A DNA stretch of 64,000 bases from the NCBI GenBank assembly GCA_023429135.1, contig JAEYWD010000124.1, positions 214,795 through 278,794 of the forward strand. The letters run 5' to 3'. The position numbers were made by a program, and so were the translations under genes. This DNA comes from Bacteroidota bacterium (GTDB lineage: Bacteria; Bacteroidota; Bacteroidia; Bacteroidales; JAAUTT01). Below are positions 1 through 7,728 of this stretch, piece after piece. Position 1 is the stretch's first letter; each line of letters starts with the position of its first letter. The notes under the pieces are model-generated. The model saw nothing but the letters and a program-made list of their open reading frames with translations, made no database searches and was not told the origin of the DNA.

Positions 1-1
1 G

Positions 2-481
2 GAAGGAGTTGGAGTATATCCAAGAGAAGGTATTTACGATGTGGCAGTTGAGTACGATTTTCTTTGTACCTATGCAAATGGCCTGAAAATGAGGGTAGCT
101 AATGCATCCCGGTTGAAACGTGGTATGGGAACTGTATGGCATGGTGAAAAAGGTTGGATTCACGTTAACAGGGGCAATGTTCTGGAAGCTTCCGATCCAT
201 CAATTCTGAAGAATAAAGTTGGTCCAAACGAAAAATTGCTTTATAAAAGTACTGATCATCAGCAGAATTTTATCGATTGTATACGCAGTCGTCAGGAAAC
301 AATTACTCCTGCTGAAATTGCGCATCGTTCCATCTCTGTTGGTTTGCTTGGCGAAATAGCCATGCTTACCAAATCAAAAATCCAATGGGATCCTGAGAAA
401 GAAGAAATAATTGGCAACGAGTATGCAAGCCGTCTTCTGAACAGACCTTATCGTGAACCGTGGACTTTACCAGTAATTTAA
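2..481 (+). CDS. Gfo/Idh/MocA-family oxidoreductase, C-terminal part (5' truncated)
   Basis: The reading frame is open from the first bases of the window, so this is the last ~160 residues of a longer protein whose start lies upstream. The visible part matches the C-terminal substrate-binding half of Gfo/Idh/MocA oxidoreductases. It has an antiparallel-sheet segment ending in a WHGEKGWI-type turn, and a late helix containing NFIDCIRSR followed by TPAEIAHRS, the region these enzymes use to close over a sugar or inositol substrate. The N-terminal Rossmann NAD(P)-binding half is outside the window, so cofactor motifs cannot be checked. It lies 12 bases before a ThuA-domain gene. That pairing is common in Bacteroidota sugar-catabolism clusters and suggests a shared transcript. 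The exact substrate is unknown. Confidence 0.8.
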   Translation, partial: EGVGVYPREGIYDVAVEYDFLCTYANGLKMRVANASRLKRGMGTVWHGEKGWIHVNRGNVLEASDPSILKNKVGPNEKLLYKSTDHQQNFIDCIRSRQETITPAEIAHRSISVGLLGEIAMLTKSKIQWDPEKEEIIGNEYASRLLNRPYREPWTLPVI

Positions 482-493
482 TAGCACGAAGCA

Positions 494-1705
494 ATGAAGA
501 AAGTAGTAATATTATTATTGATAACCGGAATACTCGCAGTTTTTTACAGTTGTAAAAAGCAACATGCCTATAGTGCATTAATAGTAACCGGACAAAACAA
601 TCATAACTGGAAGGCAAGTTCCAGGGTATTGAAACAACTGTTGGATCAAACTGGTTTATTTTCTACAGAAATTATAGAAACTCCGGCTGCCGGGAAAGAT
701 ATGAGTTCTTTCATGCCTGATTTTCAGAAATACGATGTTGTAGTGATGGATTATACAGGCGATTCATGGTCGGACAAAACTAAAAGCAGTTTTGAGGAAT
801 ATGTTAAAAGCGGTGGCGGACTTGTTATATATCATGCCGCCGATAATGCTTTTCCGGAATGGAAAGAATATAACGAGATGATAGGTCTTGGCGGCTGGGG
901 TAAAAGAAGCGAAAAAGACGGACCGTATGTTTATATGAAAAGAGATTCGGTTATTACCGATACAACAGCCGGACCAGGGGGATCGCATGGCAAAAGACAT
1001 GAGTTTGTTGTTAAAATAAGAAACGAAGAACATCCAATTACCAAAGGGCTGCCCAAGACATGGCTGCATGCTGAGGATGAGCTTTACAGTGAGTTAAGAG
1101 GACCAGGTAAAAACATGGAAATTCTGGCAACAGCTTATGCTGATACGGCTATGAAAGGAACCGGGAGAGATGAGCTGGTTTTGTTTACAATAACATATGG
1201 CAAAGGACGTATTTTTCACACCGTGCTGGGGCATGCAGGCAACGATACAACAGCCTTTCCGGCTATGGAGTGTCAGGGTTTCATAACAACCTTTCAAAGA
1301 GGAGCTGAATGGGCTGCCAGTGGAGTGGTTACTCAGACAGTACCAGCAGATTTCCCTAACTCTGCAGGAGTTGTTCAGCTCGAAAACTATAAAACGCTCA
1401 CCCTGGAGCAAATAATGGGGAAAGTTGAAAATTACGATATCGCCCAAAGCAGAAAATACTTCTATGATCTGCAAAACAGAATCCGGTCTTCCGATGGTGC
1501 TCCTGAAACTCTTTTAAATTTCGAGAAACTAATGGTAAAGTCGTTAAAAAAGAAGAGTGTTTCCGTTGATGCTAAAAAATTGCTCATTAAGGAGTTGAGC
1601 TGGATGGGATCGGATTATAGTGTTGCTGTTTTAAAAGATTTGCAGAAGGTAACTGACTTGAAGGATGAAGCTCAGTTTGCATTGGCAAGGTTAAGCTCAA
1701 AATAG
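494..1705 (+). CDS. ThuA-like domain lipoprotein
   Basis: This 403-residue protein begins with a lipoprotein leader: a basic start, a hydrophobic stretch, then FYSCKK with Cys20 as the likely lipidated residue. Residues ~27-270 resemble the ThuA (trehalose utilisation) fold, a class I glutamine-amidotransferase-like domain. Recognisable stretches are ALIVTGQNNHNWK, YDVVVMDYTGDSW, GGGLVIYHAADN and GRIFHTVLGHAGND. The C-terminal ~110 residues are helical and unassigned. ThuA-like proteins are usually found with Gfo/Idh/MocA oxidoreductases and are thought to act in sugar handling, but their reaction is not established. It sits 12 bases after such an oxidoreductase. The leader implies envelope location. 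Confidence 0.82.
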   Translation: MKKVVILLLITGILAVFYSCKKQHAYSALIVTGQNNHNWKASSRVLKQLLDQTGLFSTEIIETPAAGKDMSSFMPDFQKYDVVVMDYTGDSWSDKTKSSFEEYVKSGGGLVIYHAADNAFPEWKEYNEMIGLGGWGKRSEKDGPYVYMKRDSVITDTTAGPGGSHGKRHEFVVKIRNEEHPITKGLPKTWLHAEDELYSELRGPGKNMEILATAYADTAMKGTGRDELVLFTITYGKGRIFHTVLGHAGNDTTAFPAMECQGFITTFQRGAEWAASGVVTQTVPADFPNSAGVVQLENYKTLTLEQIMGKVENYDIAQSRKYFYDLQNRIRSSDGAPETLLNFEKLMVKSLKKKSVSVDAKKLLIKELSWMGSDYSVAVLKDLQKVTDLKDEAQFALARLSSK

Positions 1706-1731
1706 GAAATGTTAAGCTAAAAATAAAGAAA

Positions 1732-2670
1732 ATGCTATCCCTGGTTATTCCGATTTTTAATGAAGAATGTGTGATTGATGAACTGGTAAGCCGGTCAGTA
1801 GCTGCAATGGAGCGTATTACTTCCGAATACGAAATCATTGTGGTTGATGATGGAAGTACAGATTCCAGCCTGGCTATACTTCTTAATTTTCAAAAGACTA
1901 ATCCCAAATTGAAAATTCTGAGTTTGTCACGAAATTTCGGACATCAGGCGGCATTCACCGCCGGTCTCGACCATGCAACCGGAGATATTATTGCCATGAT
2001 GGACGGTGATCTTCAGGATCCCCCCGAACTTTTCGAAGCCATGTATAAAAAAATCCGGGACGAAGGGTTCGATATCGTAAGCGGTAAGCGAAACAGAAGG
2101 ATAGGAAAGGGTAGCCGTGTTTTTTATACTTTTTTGTTTCATCTGTTATTTAAGAAACTTGCCGGCATTAAAAATATGGAGAATTCAGGTAATTTCTCCA
2201 TGATGAAGCGCAATGCCCTGGAAGCTCTTTTAAAAATGAACGAAAAAGTGAGATATCTACCGGGGTTACGTTCTTTTATCGGCTTTCGGCAAGGGTTTAT
2301 AGAGTACGTGAGAGAAGATCGTAAAATCGGCGACACCAAAATGGATCTGAGTAAGCTGTTTTTGTTGGGTGCTGACGCAATTTTTTCGTTCTCCAAATTC
2401 CCGATCAAATTGTGTATGGTTTTAGGAATTATCGGTACTATAGTTTTTATGGTAGCCGGATTATATGTTCTCGTGGCACGTATTCTTGGGCTTGCTGTTC
2501 TTGGGTGGTCGTCGACCATGCTGAGCATTTATTTTTTGGGTTCCATTCAGTTGATATTCATGGGAATCATAGGGGAATATGTATTCAGAATTTATAAGGA
2601 ATCGCAAAACCGACCCATATATTTTGTAAGCAAGTATTATAAAACTCAAAGCGAAGATAAGCAAGGATAA
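1732..2670 (+). CDS. Family 2 glycosyltransferase, DPM1/GtrB-like, membrane-anchored
   Basis: This 312-residue protein has a GT-A catalytic domain over residues ~1-215. LSLVIPIFNEE is the nucleotide-sugar entry strand, VVDDGSTDSS follows, and MMDGDLQDPPE carries the metal-binding aspartates. Two predicted transmembrane segments lie near residues 230-255 and 265-290. This layout is that of transferases that load a sugar onto undecaprenyl or dolichyl phosphate (GtrB, DPM1, ArnC-like). The next gene starts directly after its stop codon and encodes a polytopic glycosyltransferase of the class that uses such lipid-linked sugars. The two probably form a donor-maker/transferase pair that modifies a cell-envelope glycan or protein. 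The sugar is not predictable from sequence. Confidence 0.88.
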   Translation: MLSLVIPIFNEECVIDELVSRSVAAMERITSEYEIIVVDDGSTDSSLAILLNFQKTNPKLKILSLSRNFGHQAAFTAGLDHATGDIIAMMDGDLQDPPELFEAMYKKIRDEGFDIVSGKRNRRIGKGSRVFYTFLFHLLFKKLAGIKNMENSGNFSMMKRNALEALLKMNEKVRYLPGLRSFIGFRQGFIEYVREDRKIGDTKMDLSKLFLLGADAIFSFSKFPIKLCMVLGIIGTIVFMVAGLYVLVARILGLAVLGWSSTMLSIYFLGSIQLIFMGIIGEYVFRIYKESQNRPIYFVSKYYKTQSEDKQG

Positions 2671-4731
2671 ATGAACCAGCGATTGTTAAAATATATCTTC
2701 TTTTTTCTGGCCGCATTAATTTTGGCAGCATTGCTTATTACAAGCAAAGATGCCGGAATTTCGGGCGATGAGGAGGTGCATTACAAACAATCCGAAATGG
2801 TTTACCAATATTTTGCTACACTGGGAAAGGATCAATCTTCCCTGAATACTCCTGTTACCCATCTTAAATATTATGGACAGGCGTACGATAATGTTGTTAC
2901 GATTCTGATTCACTGGTTTTCGATAGATGATGTTTATTCGTTCCGACATTTTATGAGTTCCATAGCTGGTTGGTTAGCAATATTTATCACCGGCTTGCTT
3001 GCTGTTTCCCTGGGTGGATATTCTGCCGGAGTTCTGACACTTTTACTTTTTGCTGTTTCCCCCACTTTTTTGGGCCATGCTCATAATAACCTTAAAGATG
3101 TTCCTTTTGCTCTGGCTTATATTGCTGCTATCTATCTTATGGTTAGGTTGTTTTTTCATCAAAATAAGTCGCCTAAAACCACCATTGCATTGCTTGTTGT
3201 TAGCATTGCTCTTGCAATAGGAATACGACCGGGAGGTTTGTTGGTTTTAGCTTATCTCTGGTTCTTTGTTTCACTCGAAATGGCTTACCGCCAATGGGAA
3301 ATGCATAAAGTTGAATGGCAGGCGGTAAGAAAGCGGTTTCTATTGCTCATAGCAATTTCTATTACTGGATATTTTTTGGGACTGATTCTCTGGCCATATG
3401 CCTTGCAAAATCCAATTGTTAATCCGTGGGAGTCGTATCAGATAATGACCCATTTCCCTACAACCATAAGGCAAATATTTGAAGGTAATTTCATCTGGTC
3501 CGATCTGCTGCCGTGGTACTATTTGCCAAAGTCGATGCTGATTACAATTCCTTTTGTTGTTTGGATTGGTGTTGTACTGTTTATTTGCTTGGGATGGAAA
3601 TTGGTTAAAAGAACTCCTGTACTCTATTTGTTTTTATTATTTGCCTTATTCTTCCCACCGGTTTTTGCTATAATTAAACAATCAAATCTTTACGGAAGCT
3701 GGAGGCACTTTCTTTTTATTTATCCGCTTTTAGTAGTATTGGCGGCTCTTGGATTTAATTATATGTTATCGTTTTTCAAAAGCAAGGTAGTATATGCCGC
3801 AACAACTTTAATTATCCTTTTACTGGCTTTTCACCCGTTCCGCTTCATGGTTGAAAATCATCCGTACTATTATTTATACTATAACCAAATAGCCGGAGGA
3901 CTAGAAAAGGCATACGGGAATTATGAAACAGATTACTATTATCATTCCGTTCGCGAGGCTACTAAGTGGCTGGTTCAGTATCTTGAAAAAAACAATATCC
4001 AATCGGCTGTAATCGGTTCAAATTTTATGATCTCTTGGCATCTCCGTAATCATAAGGGTTATAAACCGGTGTTCTTTTCTTGGGATAAGCGTAGTTCGGC
4101 TGACTGGGATTACGCCATTGTTGCCAACAGCTATATTGCACCATTTCAGTTGCAAAATAAGATATGGCCGCCACAGAGCACAATTCACAGTATTATGGTG
4201 GATGGAGTTCCCGTATGTGCTGTTTTAAGGAGGGTTACAAAAGCTGATGCTGAAGGAATTAAAGCTTTGAAGGCTGGCAATCCGGGAATTGCGGTAAAAA
4301 ATCTTCGTGAAGCCGCAAAAGCGGATAGTACGAACGAGACCATTTATTATTTCCTTGGCCAGGCCTATGGGAAACTGGCTCGGAAAGCTGCCTCCGACTC
4401 GGCCTATAAACTCAGCTTAGAATGGCACCCCAACTATGAAGTATCGTTATTTGAACTTGGAAAAAATTCAGAAGAAAATGGTAATAAAAAAACTGCTGCA
4501 CTTTATTATGACCACCTGATTAAAGCCAATCCCAAGTTTTTAAAAGCATTCATTTTGAGAGCAAAGCTTTATTCAGATGCCGAACGTGATAAAGCCAGGG
4601 AGCTTTTGAAATACTGCTTGAAAATTAACCCCAGGTATGTGGCAGCAATTAATGCCTTAGCCGACTCATACAGGGAAACCGATCCGGAGATTGCTGAAAA
4701 GTATTATAAACTTGCTAAATCAATCAAGTAA
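2671..4731 (+). CDS. Polytopic GT39/PMT-like glycosyltransferase with C-terminal TPR domain
   Basis: This 686-residue protein starts immediately after the stop codon of the preceding transferase, so translation is likely coupled. Residues ~1-400 hold about ten hydrophobic segments. The first periplasmic loop contains SGDEEVHY, an acidic motif in the place where GT-C enzymes of the PMT/ArnT type keep their catalytic Asp/Glu. Residues ~545-686 are helical and form at least three TPR-like units (for example YYFLGQAYGKLA and VAAINALADSYRETDPE). Fusion of a GT-C transferase to TPRs is seen in several Bacteroidota proteins and may serve acceptor recruitment. It likely transfers a sugar from the polyprenyl-linked donor made by its neighbour. 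The acceptor is unknown. Confidence 0.8.
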   Translation: MNQRLLKYIFFFLAALILAALLITSKDAGISGDEEVHYKQSEMVYQYFATLGKDQSSLNTPVTHLKYYGQAYDNVVTILIHWFSIDDVYSFRHFMSSIAGWLAIFITGLLAVSLGGYSAGVLTLLLFAVSPTFLGHAHNNLKDVPFALAYIAAIYLMVRLFFHQNKSPKTTIALLVVSIALAIGIRPGGLLVLAYLWFFVSLEMAYRQWEMHKVEWQAVRKRFLLLIAISITGYFLGLILWPYALQNPIVNPWESYQIMTHFPTTIRQIFEGNFIWSDLLPWYYLPKSMLITIPFVVWIGVVLFICLGWKLVKRTPVLYLFLLFALFFPPVFAIIKQSNLYGSWRHFLFIYPLLVVLAALGFNYMLSFFKSKVVYAATTLIILLLAFHPFRFMVENHPYYYLYYNQIAGGLEKAYGNYETDYYYHSVREATKWLVQYLEKNNIQSAVIGSNFMISWHLRNHKGYKPVFFSWDKRSSADWDYAIVANSYIAPFQLQNKIWPPQSTIHSIMVDGVPVCAVLRRVTKADAEGIKALKAGNPGIAVKNLREAAKADSTNETIYYFLGQAYGKLARKAASDSAYKLSLEWHPNYEVSLFELGKNSEENGNKKTAALYYDHLIKANPKFLKAFILRAKLYSDAERDKARELLKYCLKINPRYVAAINALADSYRETDPEIAEKYYKLAKSIK

Positions 4732-4841
4732 TGATAAAATTTAAATACAGAAAAGTGATAAATGCAGTATCCAATGATGCTGAAGAAGAAGTAAATAATT
4801 TCTTAACAACTACCATATACAACAACACAAATCCCTGTTAG
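4731..4841 (+). CDS. Possible small ORF, 36 residues, translationally coupled
   Basis: The ATG overlaps the stop of the preceding gene in a taATG arrangement. It opens a 36-codon frame whose product is hydrophilic with a short acidic stretch (SNDAEEEVNNF). I do not recognise it. The coupled start and the charged composition make translation possible, but the length is well within chance and there is no second line of evidence. It could equally be a decayed remnant of a longer gene. Confidence 0.25.
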   Translation: MIKFKYRKVINAVSNDAEEEVNNFLTTTIYNNTNPC

Positions 4842-4951
4842 CGTTTTATTTGCAGGAATAAAGAATTTTTCCTGATGTTTTTAACTTAACCAAACCATGT
4901 TCCGCGGGGTAAGTCAGAAGACTTACCCTGGCGAACGTTTTTAATCAGAAA

Positions 4952-5434
4952 TCAGCTCAGATATTTTTTCTTTCGTTTCAGCTTTTCTATCTCTTGAAGC
5001 ATTTGAGCAATCCTCTTATCGCGTGTGCTTTCTTTTTTGGCATCGATAATGTAATCTACAAAGTCCTTTCTGCGGGTATACGAAAGTTTTTCGAAGGTTT
5101 TTCCGGCCTCTTCATTTTCTTTAAAGATATTCTGTATTAGTTCTGGTATTTCAACCAGACGCTCTTCGGTATCAGGCTCCATTACCACATGAATAACGTC
5201 GCCCCGGGTAATACCAGCAGTCTCCTGAACCGATTTACTCACAACCATGTAGTGTTGCCCGTCGCCCCTTGGTGTAAGCGAAGAACGGAATTCAACGCCA
5301 TTAATGGATCCTTTCACTTTAACATGGTTCTTCTGGCCAAATTCTTCTTCAACATTAAATGGAATGATGAAAAAAGTCCAGGCGCCAACAGTTTCGGGTT
5401 TAATAAGTATGGTATCAAATTCCTTGGCAGCCAT
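4952..5434 (-). CDS. DUF1905 / YdeI-like (OmpD-associated type) protein
   Basis: This 160-residue cytosolic-looking protein has two parts. Residues ~5-90 match DUF1905, a small beta-barrel, with the typical TWTFF-like strand (here GAWTFFIIPF), VKVKGSINGVEFRSSL and GDVIHVVMEPD. Residues ~95-160 match the helical YdeI/OmpD-associated segment, with FEKLSYTRRKDFVDYIIDAK followed by a basic tail (KLKRKKKYL). Proteins with this pairing have been linked to bacteriocin or antimicrobial-peptide tolerance in some bacteria, but their biochemistry is unresolved. It stands alone between a convergent glycosyltransferase gene and a non-coding stretch. A near-perfect palindrome lies 41-57 bases upstream of its start. 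Confidence 0.8.
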   Translation of the reverse strand: MAAKEFDTILIKPETVGAWTFFIIPFNVEEEFGQKNHVKVKGSINGVEFRSSLTPRGDGQHYMVVSKSVQETAGITRGDVIHVVMEPDTEERLVEIPELIQNIFKENEEAGKTFEKLSYTRRKDFVDYIIDAKKESTRDKRIAQMLQEIEKLKRKKKYLS

Positions 5435-5474
5435 GATGTTTTTGTTTTAGGGTTTTATTTAAAATTATGCTAAG

Positions 5475-5491
5475 ATAGTAAAATTTACTAT
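5475..5491. promoter_or_regulatory. Palindromic operator candidate upstream of the DUF1905 gene
   Basis: Two perfect 8-base arms, ATAGTAAA and TTTACTAT, flank a single central base. The site is 41-57 bases upstream of the divergently read DUF1905 start, a normal place for a repressor or activator site. The surrounding DNA is AT-rich, which raises the chance of a coincidental palindrome. No adjacent regulator gene suggests a binder. Confidence 0.35.
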
Positions 5492-5537
5492 TTTATGAAA
5501 TTTACCCCTTTAAATCCAATCCTTTAGTTGATGTTTT

Positions 5538-5684
5538 ATGTACTCTGCCGGAAAGGAGGCATCTGCTGTCGAGGAAATTACAGCAGCCATTCGGCATTTT
5601 AACCTCAGCATTTCAAAAAATGCGAACAATGCAAAACATACTTCTCAAATTGCGACTGAGGTTTCGGGTGTTTTAAATTTGTGA
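5538..5684 (+). pseudogene. Remnant of a methyl-accepting chemotaxis protein signalling domain
   Basis: A 48-codon open frame encodes a segment resembling the methylation/adaptation helix of chemotaxis receptors: ASAVEEIT followed by a heptad-like run with KNANNAKHTSQIA. That resembles the common receptor pattern ASSIEEIS...NTDNAQQTEKIA. Receptors need several hundred residues including membrane segments and the hairpin tip. None of those are present on either side, and a stop codon lies just before the ATG. I read it as a decayed fragment rather than a working gene. No other chemotaxis gene is in the window. Confidence 0.55.
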
Positions 5685-6086
5685 ATTAAATAGGTTAAGT
5701 TAAGTTTATGCCCGATAACCGTTATTTTCCCCTATTGTTGATAAGTTTTTCAAACCGCCTTAGGTTCTTAAAAACAGGTTGTTACATATTTTTGGAGTTT
5801 TTTGGTTCAAAATCACGCTTTTGCCTGTGAAACCTGAAAATTTTATTTTTCCAATCCTGTTTTCACCAGAAAAACATAGCTAATTTTAGCTATGTTCTTG
5901 TAATTTAGAAATTTTCCAAATAGAAGGTTTTGCTTTTCATTAACTTTTTGTTTTTCTATTTTCGGATCGTGAAAGTTTTTGAAGCTATTTTGTTTTGTGT
6001 TGAATGAATTTAGATGTTGTTGGAAAGAACCGGATAGCACGGAATAATCGCATATACTGATTACTATTAAGGTTAACAGCCAAACC
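5685..6086. other. AT-rich non-coding stretch with one small hairpin
   Basis: No convincing gene is visible on either strand. A hairpin with 9-base arms (AACATAGCT / AGCTATGTT, loop of six) lies at 5873-5896 and is not followed by a T-run, so it is a poor terminator. A minus-strand frame of 81 codons across 5843-6088 has an unusual composition and no recognisable domain, and I do not call it. Confidence 0.4.
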
Positions 6087-6803
6087 ATGAACCTGACTTT
6101 GCCAATGTTTAAGGATACTCGTTATATGGCAACATGTTGCCTTATAACAGGAAGCAACCCACCTTTCCCGGTTAGCGTCGCTGCTGTTAGCTCCATGAGC
6201 AGCATTGTTTCTGATGCTGTTAAGGTATTTTCGGACAGCATTCGCCGGTTTTCGGCTCTTGTACCCGGAGTTTGGCAATGCGTTCATACGATTCCTGAGG
6301 GTGTCTGCATTCTTCCCCATACTAAGGAGTTAATTCCGGTAGCCATCCCATGTGTTTCACCGCATGTTCACACCTTTTCGGAAGCCGACTCGGTAGTTCC
6401 GGAACTTGCATGCATTTTTCCGGAGGCCATCCTATCCTCTCCGGATGTTGTACTCTCAATTGCGGGAAGTGATCAATTTATTCCCGGAGGCCCGATACAT
6501 GCTCACGAAGTTGTTGTCAACACAACCGGCGCCGACTTTGTCTTCGAACCCTCCTACAAGCTCCGCTCCCTCTCCGAACTCGAAACTTTTATACGCACAA
6601 ACAAACACCTGCCCGATATTGCCCCTGCCAAGGAGATGCAGGAAAACGGTTTAAGCACCGGGGAGATGCAGGCAAAGCTGCTGCAGAAGGTAGAGGAGTT
6701 GACGTTGTACACAATTGAGCAAAACAAAGCCATTGAAGAACTGAGACAAACAGTAGAGGCCCAGAATAAAAAAATTGAAAAGTTAGTAAAGGACAGGAAG
6801 TGA
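6087..6803 (+). CDS. Stalk/coiled-coil C-terminal cassette protein with an atypical N-terminus (possibly rearranged)
   Basis: The last ~105 residues of this 238-residue frame carry the cassette shared with the next two genes: HAHEVVVNTTGADFVF, a PSYKLRSLSELETFI helix lead, LPDIAP, a GEMQAKLLQKVEELTLY coiled coil, and a charged end. In Bacteroidota this module ends many secreted tail-fibre-like or adhesin-like proteins and probably trimerises. The first ~130 residues lack the expected signal peptide and the GIGT(T/N)-type repeat. They are rich in Pro, Val, Ser and Cys, which looks more like a frame forced through non-coding or inverted DNA. The true N-terminus may have been lost or exchanged. 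Treat the C-terminal part as real and the start as unsure. Confidence 0.45.
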   Translation: MNLTLPMFKDTRYMATCCLITGSNPPFPVSVAAVSSMSSIVSDAVKVFSDSIRRFSALVPGVWQCVHTIPEGVCILPHTKELIPVAIPCVSPHVHTFSEADSVVPELACIFPEAILSSPDVVLSIAGSDQFIPGGPIHAHEVVVNTTGADFVFEPSYKLRSLSELETFIRTNKHLPDIAPAKEMQENGLSTGEMQAKLLQKVEELTLYTIEQNKAIEELRQTVEAQNKKIEKLVKDRK

Positions 6804-6823
6804 TAATAAAGACAACCAGGATC

Positions 6824-7717
6824 ATGATACACAGAATTAGACTTATTTTTTTGATCGTATTTGTTTTGACAAATACCGGGTATGCTCAAAATATCAATTT
6901 AGGGAGTGACAATTATATCTTTCTGCATTCTGCGGGAGATGTTAACTGGCGTTTTGGAAAGGATAATGAGCATAATGTTAATATCCTAGGGTACGGCAGT
7001 GAAAACAGAAGATTTAGAATAGTTAACAGCTTCAATAATTCAGAACTTTTTAATGTTAACTTTTCAAATGGCAATGTAGGCATTGGAATTGGAATAAATT
7101 CTCCTGTCGAGAGATTGCAGGTTAATGGAAATATGTTTTTAAATCAGCATAATCCAACTTTATTCTGGTCTGGTAATTCTTTAAATCTTACATCCAAAGA
7201 CAATTGCATTCCTGTTGTTTGTTTGCGCGGAACAGCGAGTTACAATCCGAGATTTGATATGTATAAAGCTGTAAGTGGTGAAAGAACCATTGTTTTGGAT
7301 GCTGGGAGTGATTGTTTTTTCAATAGCGGCAACGTCGGCATTGGCACCACCGATCCCAAAAACCTCCTCGATGTCAACGGCACCATCCACGCCCGTGAGG
7401 TAAAAGTAGACCTTACCGGCTGGAGTGACTTTGTATTTCACCCCTCGTACCAGCTCAAACCGTTAACGGAAGTGGAAAAGTTTATTAAAGCCAATGGCCA
7501 TTTACACGATATCCCCTCGGCTGCCGAAGTGGAACAAAACGGGGTAAATGTGGGAGAGATGCAGAAGAAGTTGCTGCAGAAGGTGGAGGAGTTGACGCTG
7601 TATGTGATTGAGCTGAAGAAAGAGAATGAGCAACTTAAAGAAGATAAAAGCATACAACTTCAGATGTTTTTGGATTTGAAAAAGGAAATTGAAAAAATGA
7701 AGACCAGTAAATTATAA
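6824..7717 (+). CDS. Secreted tail-fibre-like protein with shared C-terminal cassette
   Basis: The start is placed at the ATG at 6824, giving a 297-residue product with a clean signal peptide (basic MIHRIR, hydrophobic core, TGYAQ cleavage region). An upstream GTG at 6800 would add eight residues and spoil it. Residues ~20-165 form a variable beta-rich part with a GNVGIGIG repeat at the end of the first segment. Residues ~168-265 are the conserved cassette: GNVGIGTTDPKNLLDVNG, IHAREVKVD, FVFHPSYQLKPL, the helix lead and the GEMQKKLLQKVEELTLYV coiled coil. The 5' two thirds are AT-rich and the cassette is clearly GC-richer. It probably forms a trimeric secreted or surface stalk. No function has been shown. 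Confidence 0.75.
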   Translation: MIHRIRLIFLIVFVLTNTGYAQNINLGSDNYIFLHSAGDVNWRFGKDNEHNVNILGYGSENRRFRIVNSFNNSELFNVNFSNGNVGIGIGINSPVERLQVNGNMFLNQHNPTLFWSGNSLNLTSKDNCIPVVCLRGTASYNPRFDMYKAVSGERTIVLDAGSDCFFNSGNVGIGTTDPKNLLDVNGTIHAREVKVDLTGWSDFVFHPSYQLKPLTEVEKFIKANGHLHDIPSAAEVEQNGVNVGEMQKKLLQKVEELTLYVIELKKENEQLKEDKSIQLQMFLDLKKEIEKMKTSKL

Positions 7718-7728
7718 AAGTTTGAAAG

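Noticed and set aside
5843..6088. An 81-codon minus-strand frame
   Set aside because: No recognisable domain, unusual composition and a start overlapping the next gene's start region; it looks like chance in AT-rich DNA.
5985..6320. A 111-codon minus-strand frame antisense to the first cassette gene
   Set aside because: Composition is more protein-like than the opposite strand, but there is no recognisable domain or start context. Kept only as a clue that the region is rearranged.
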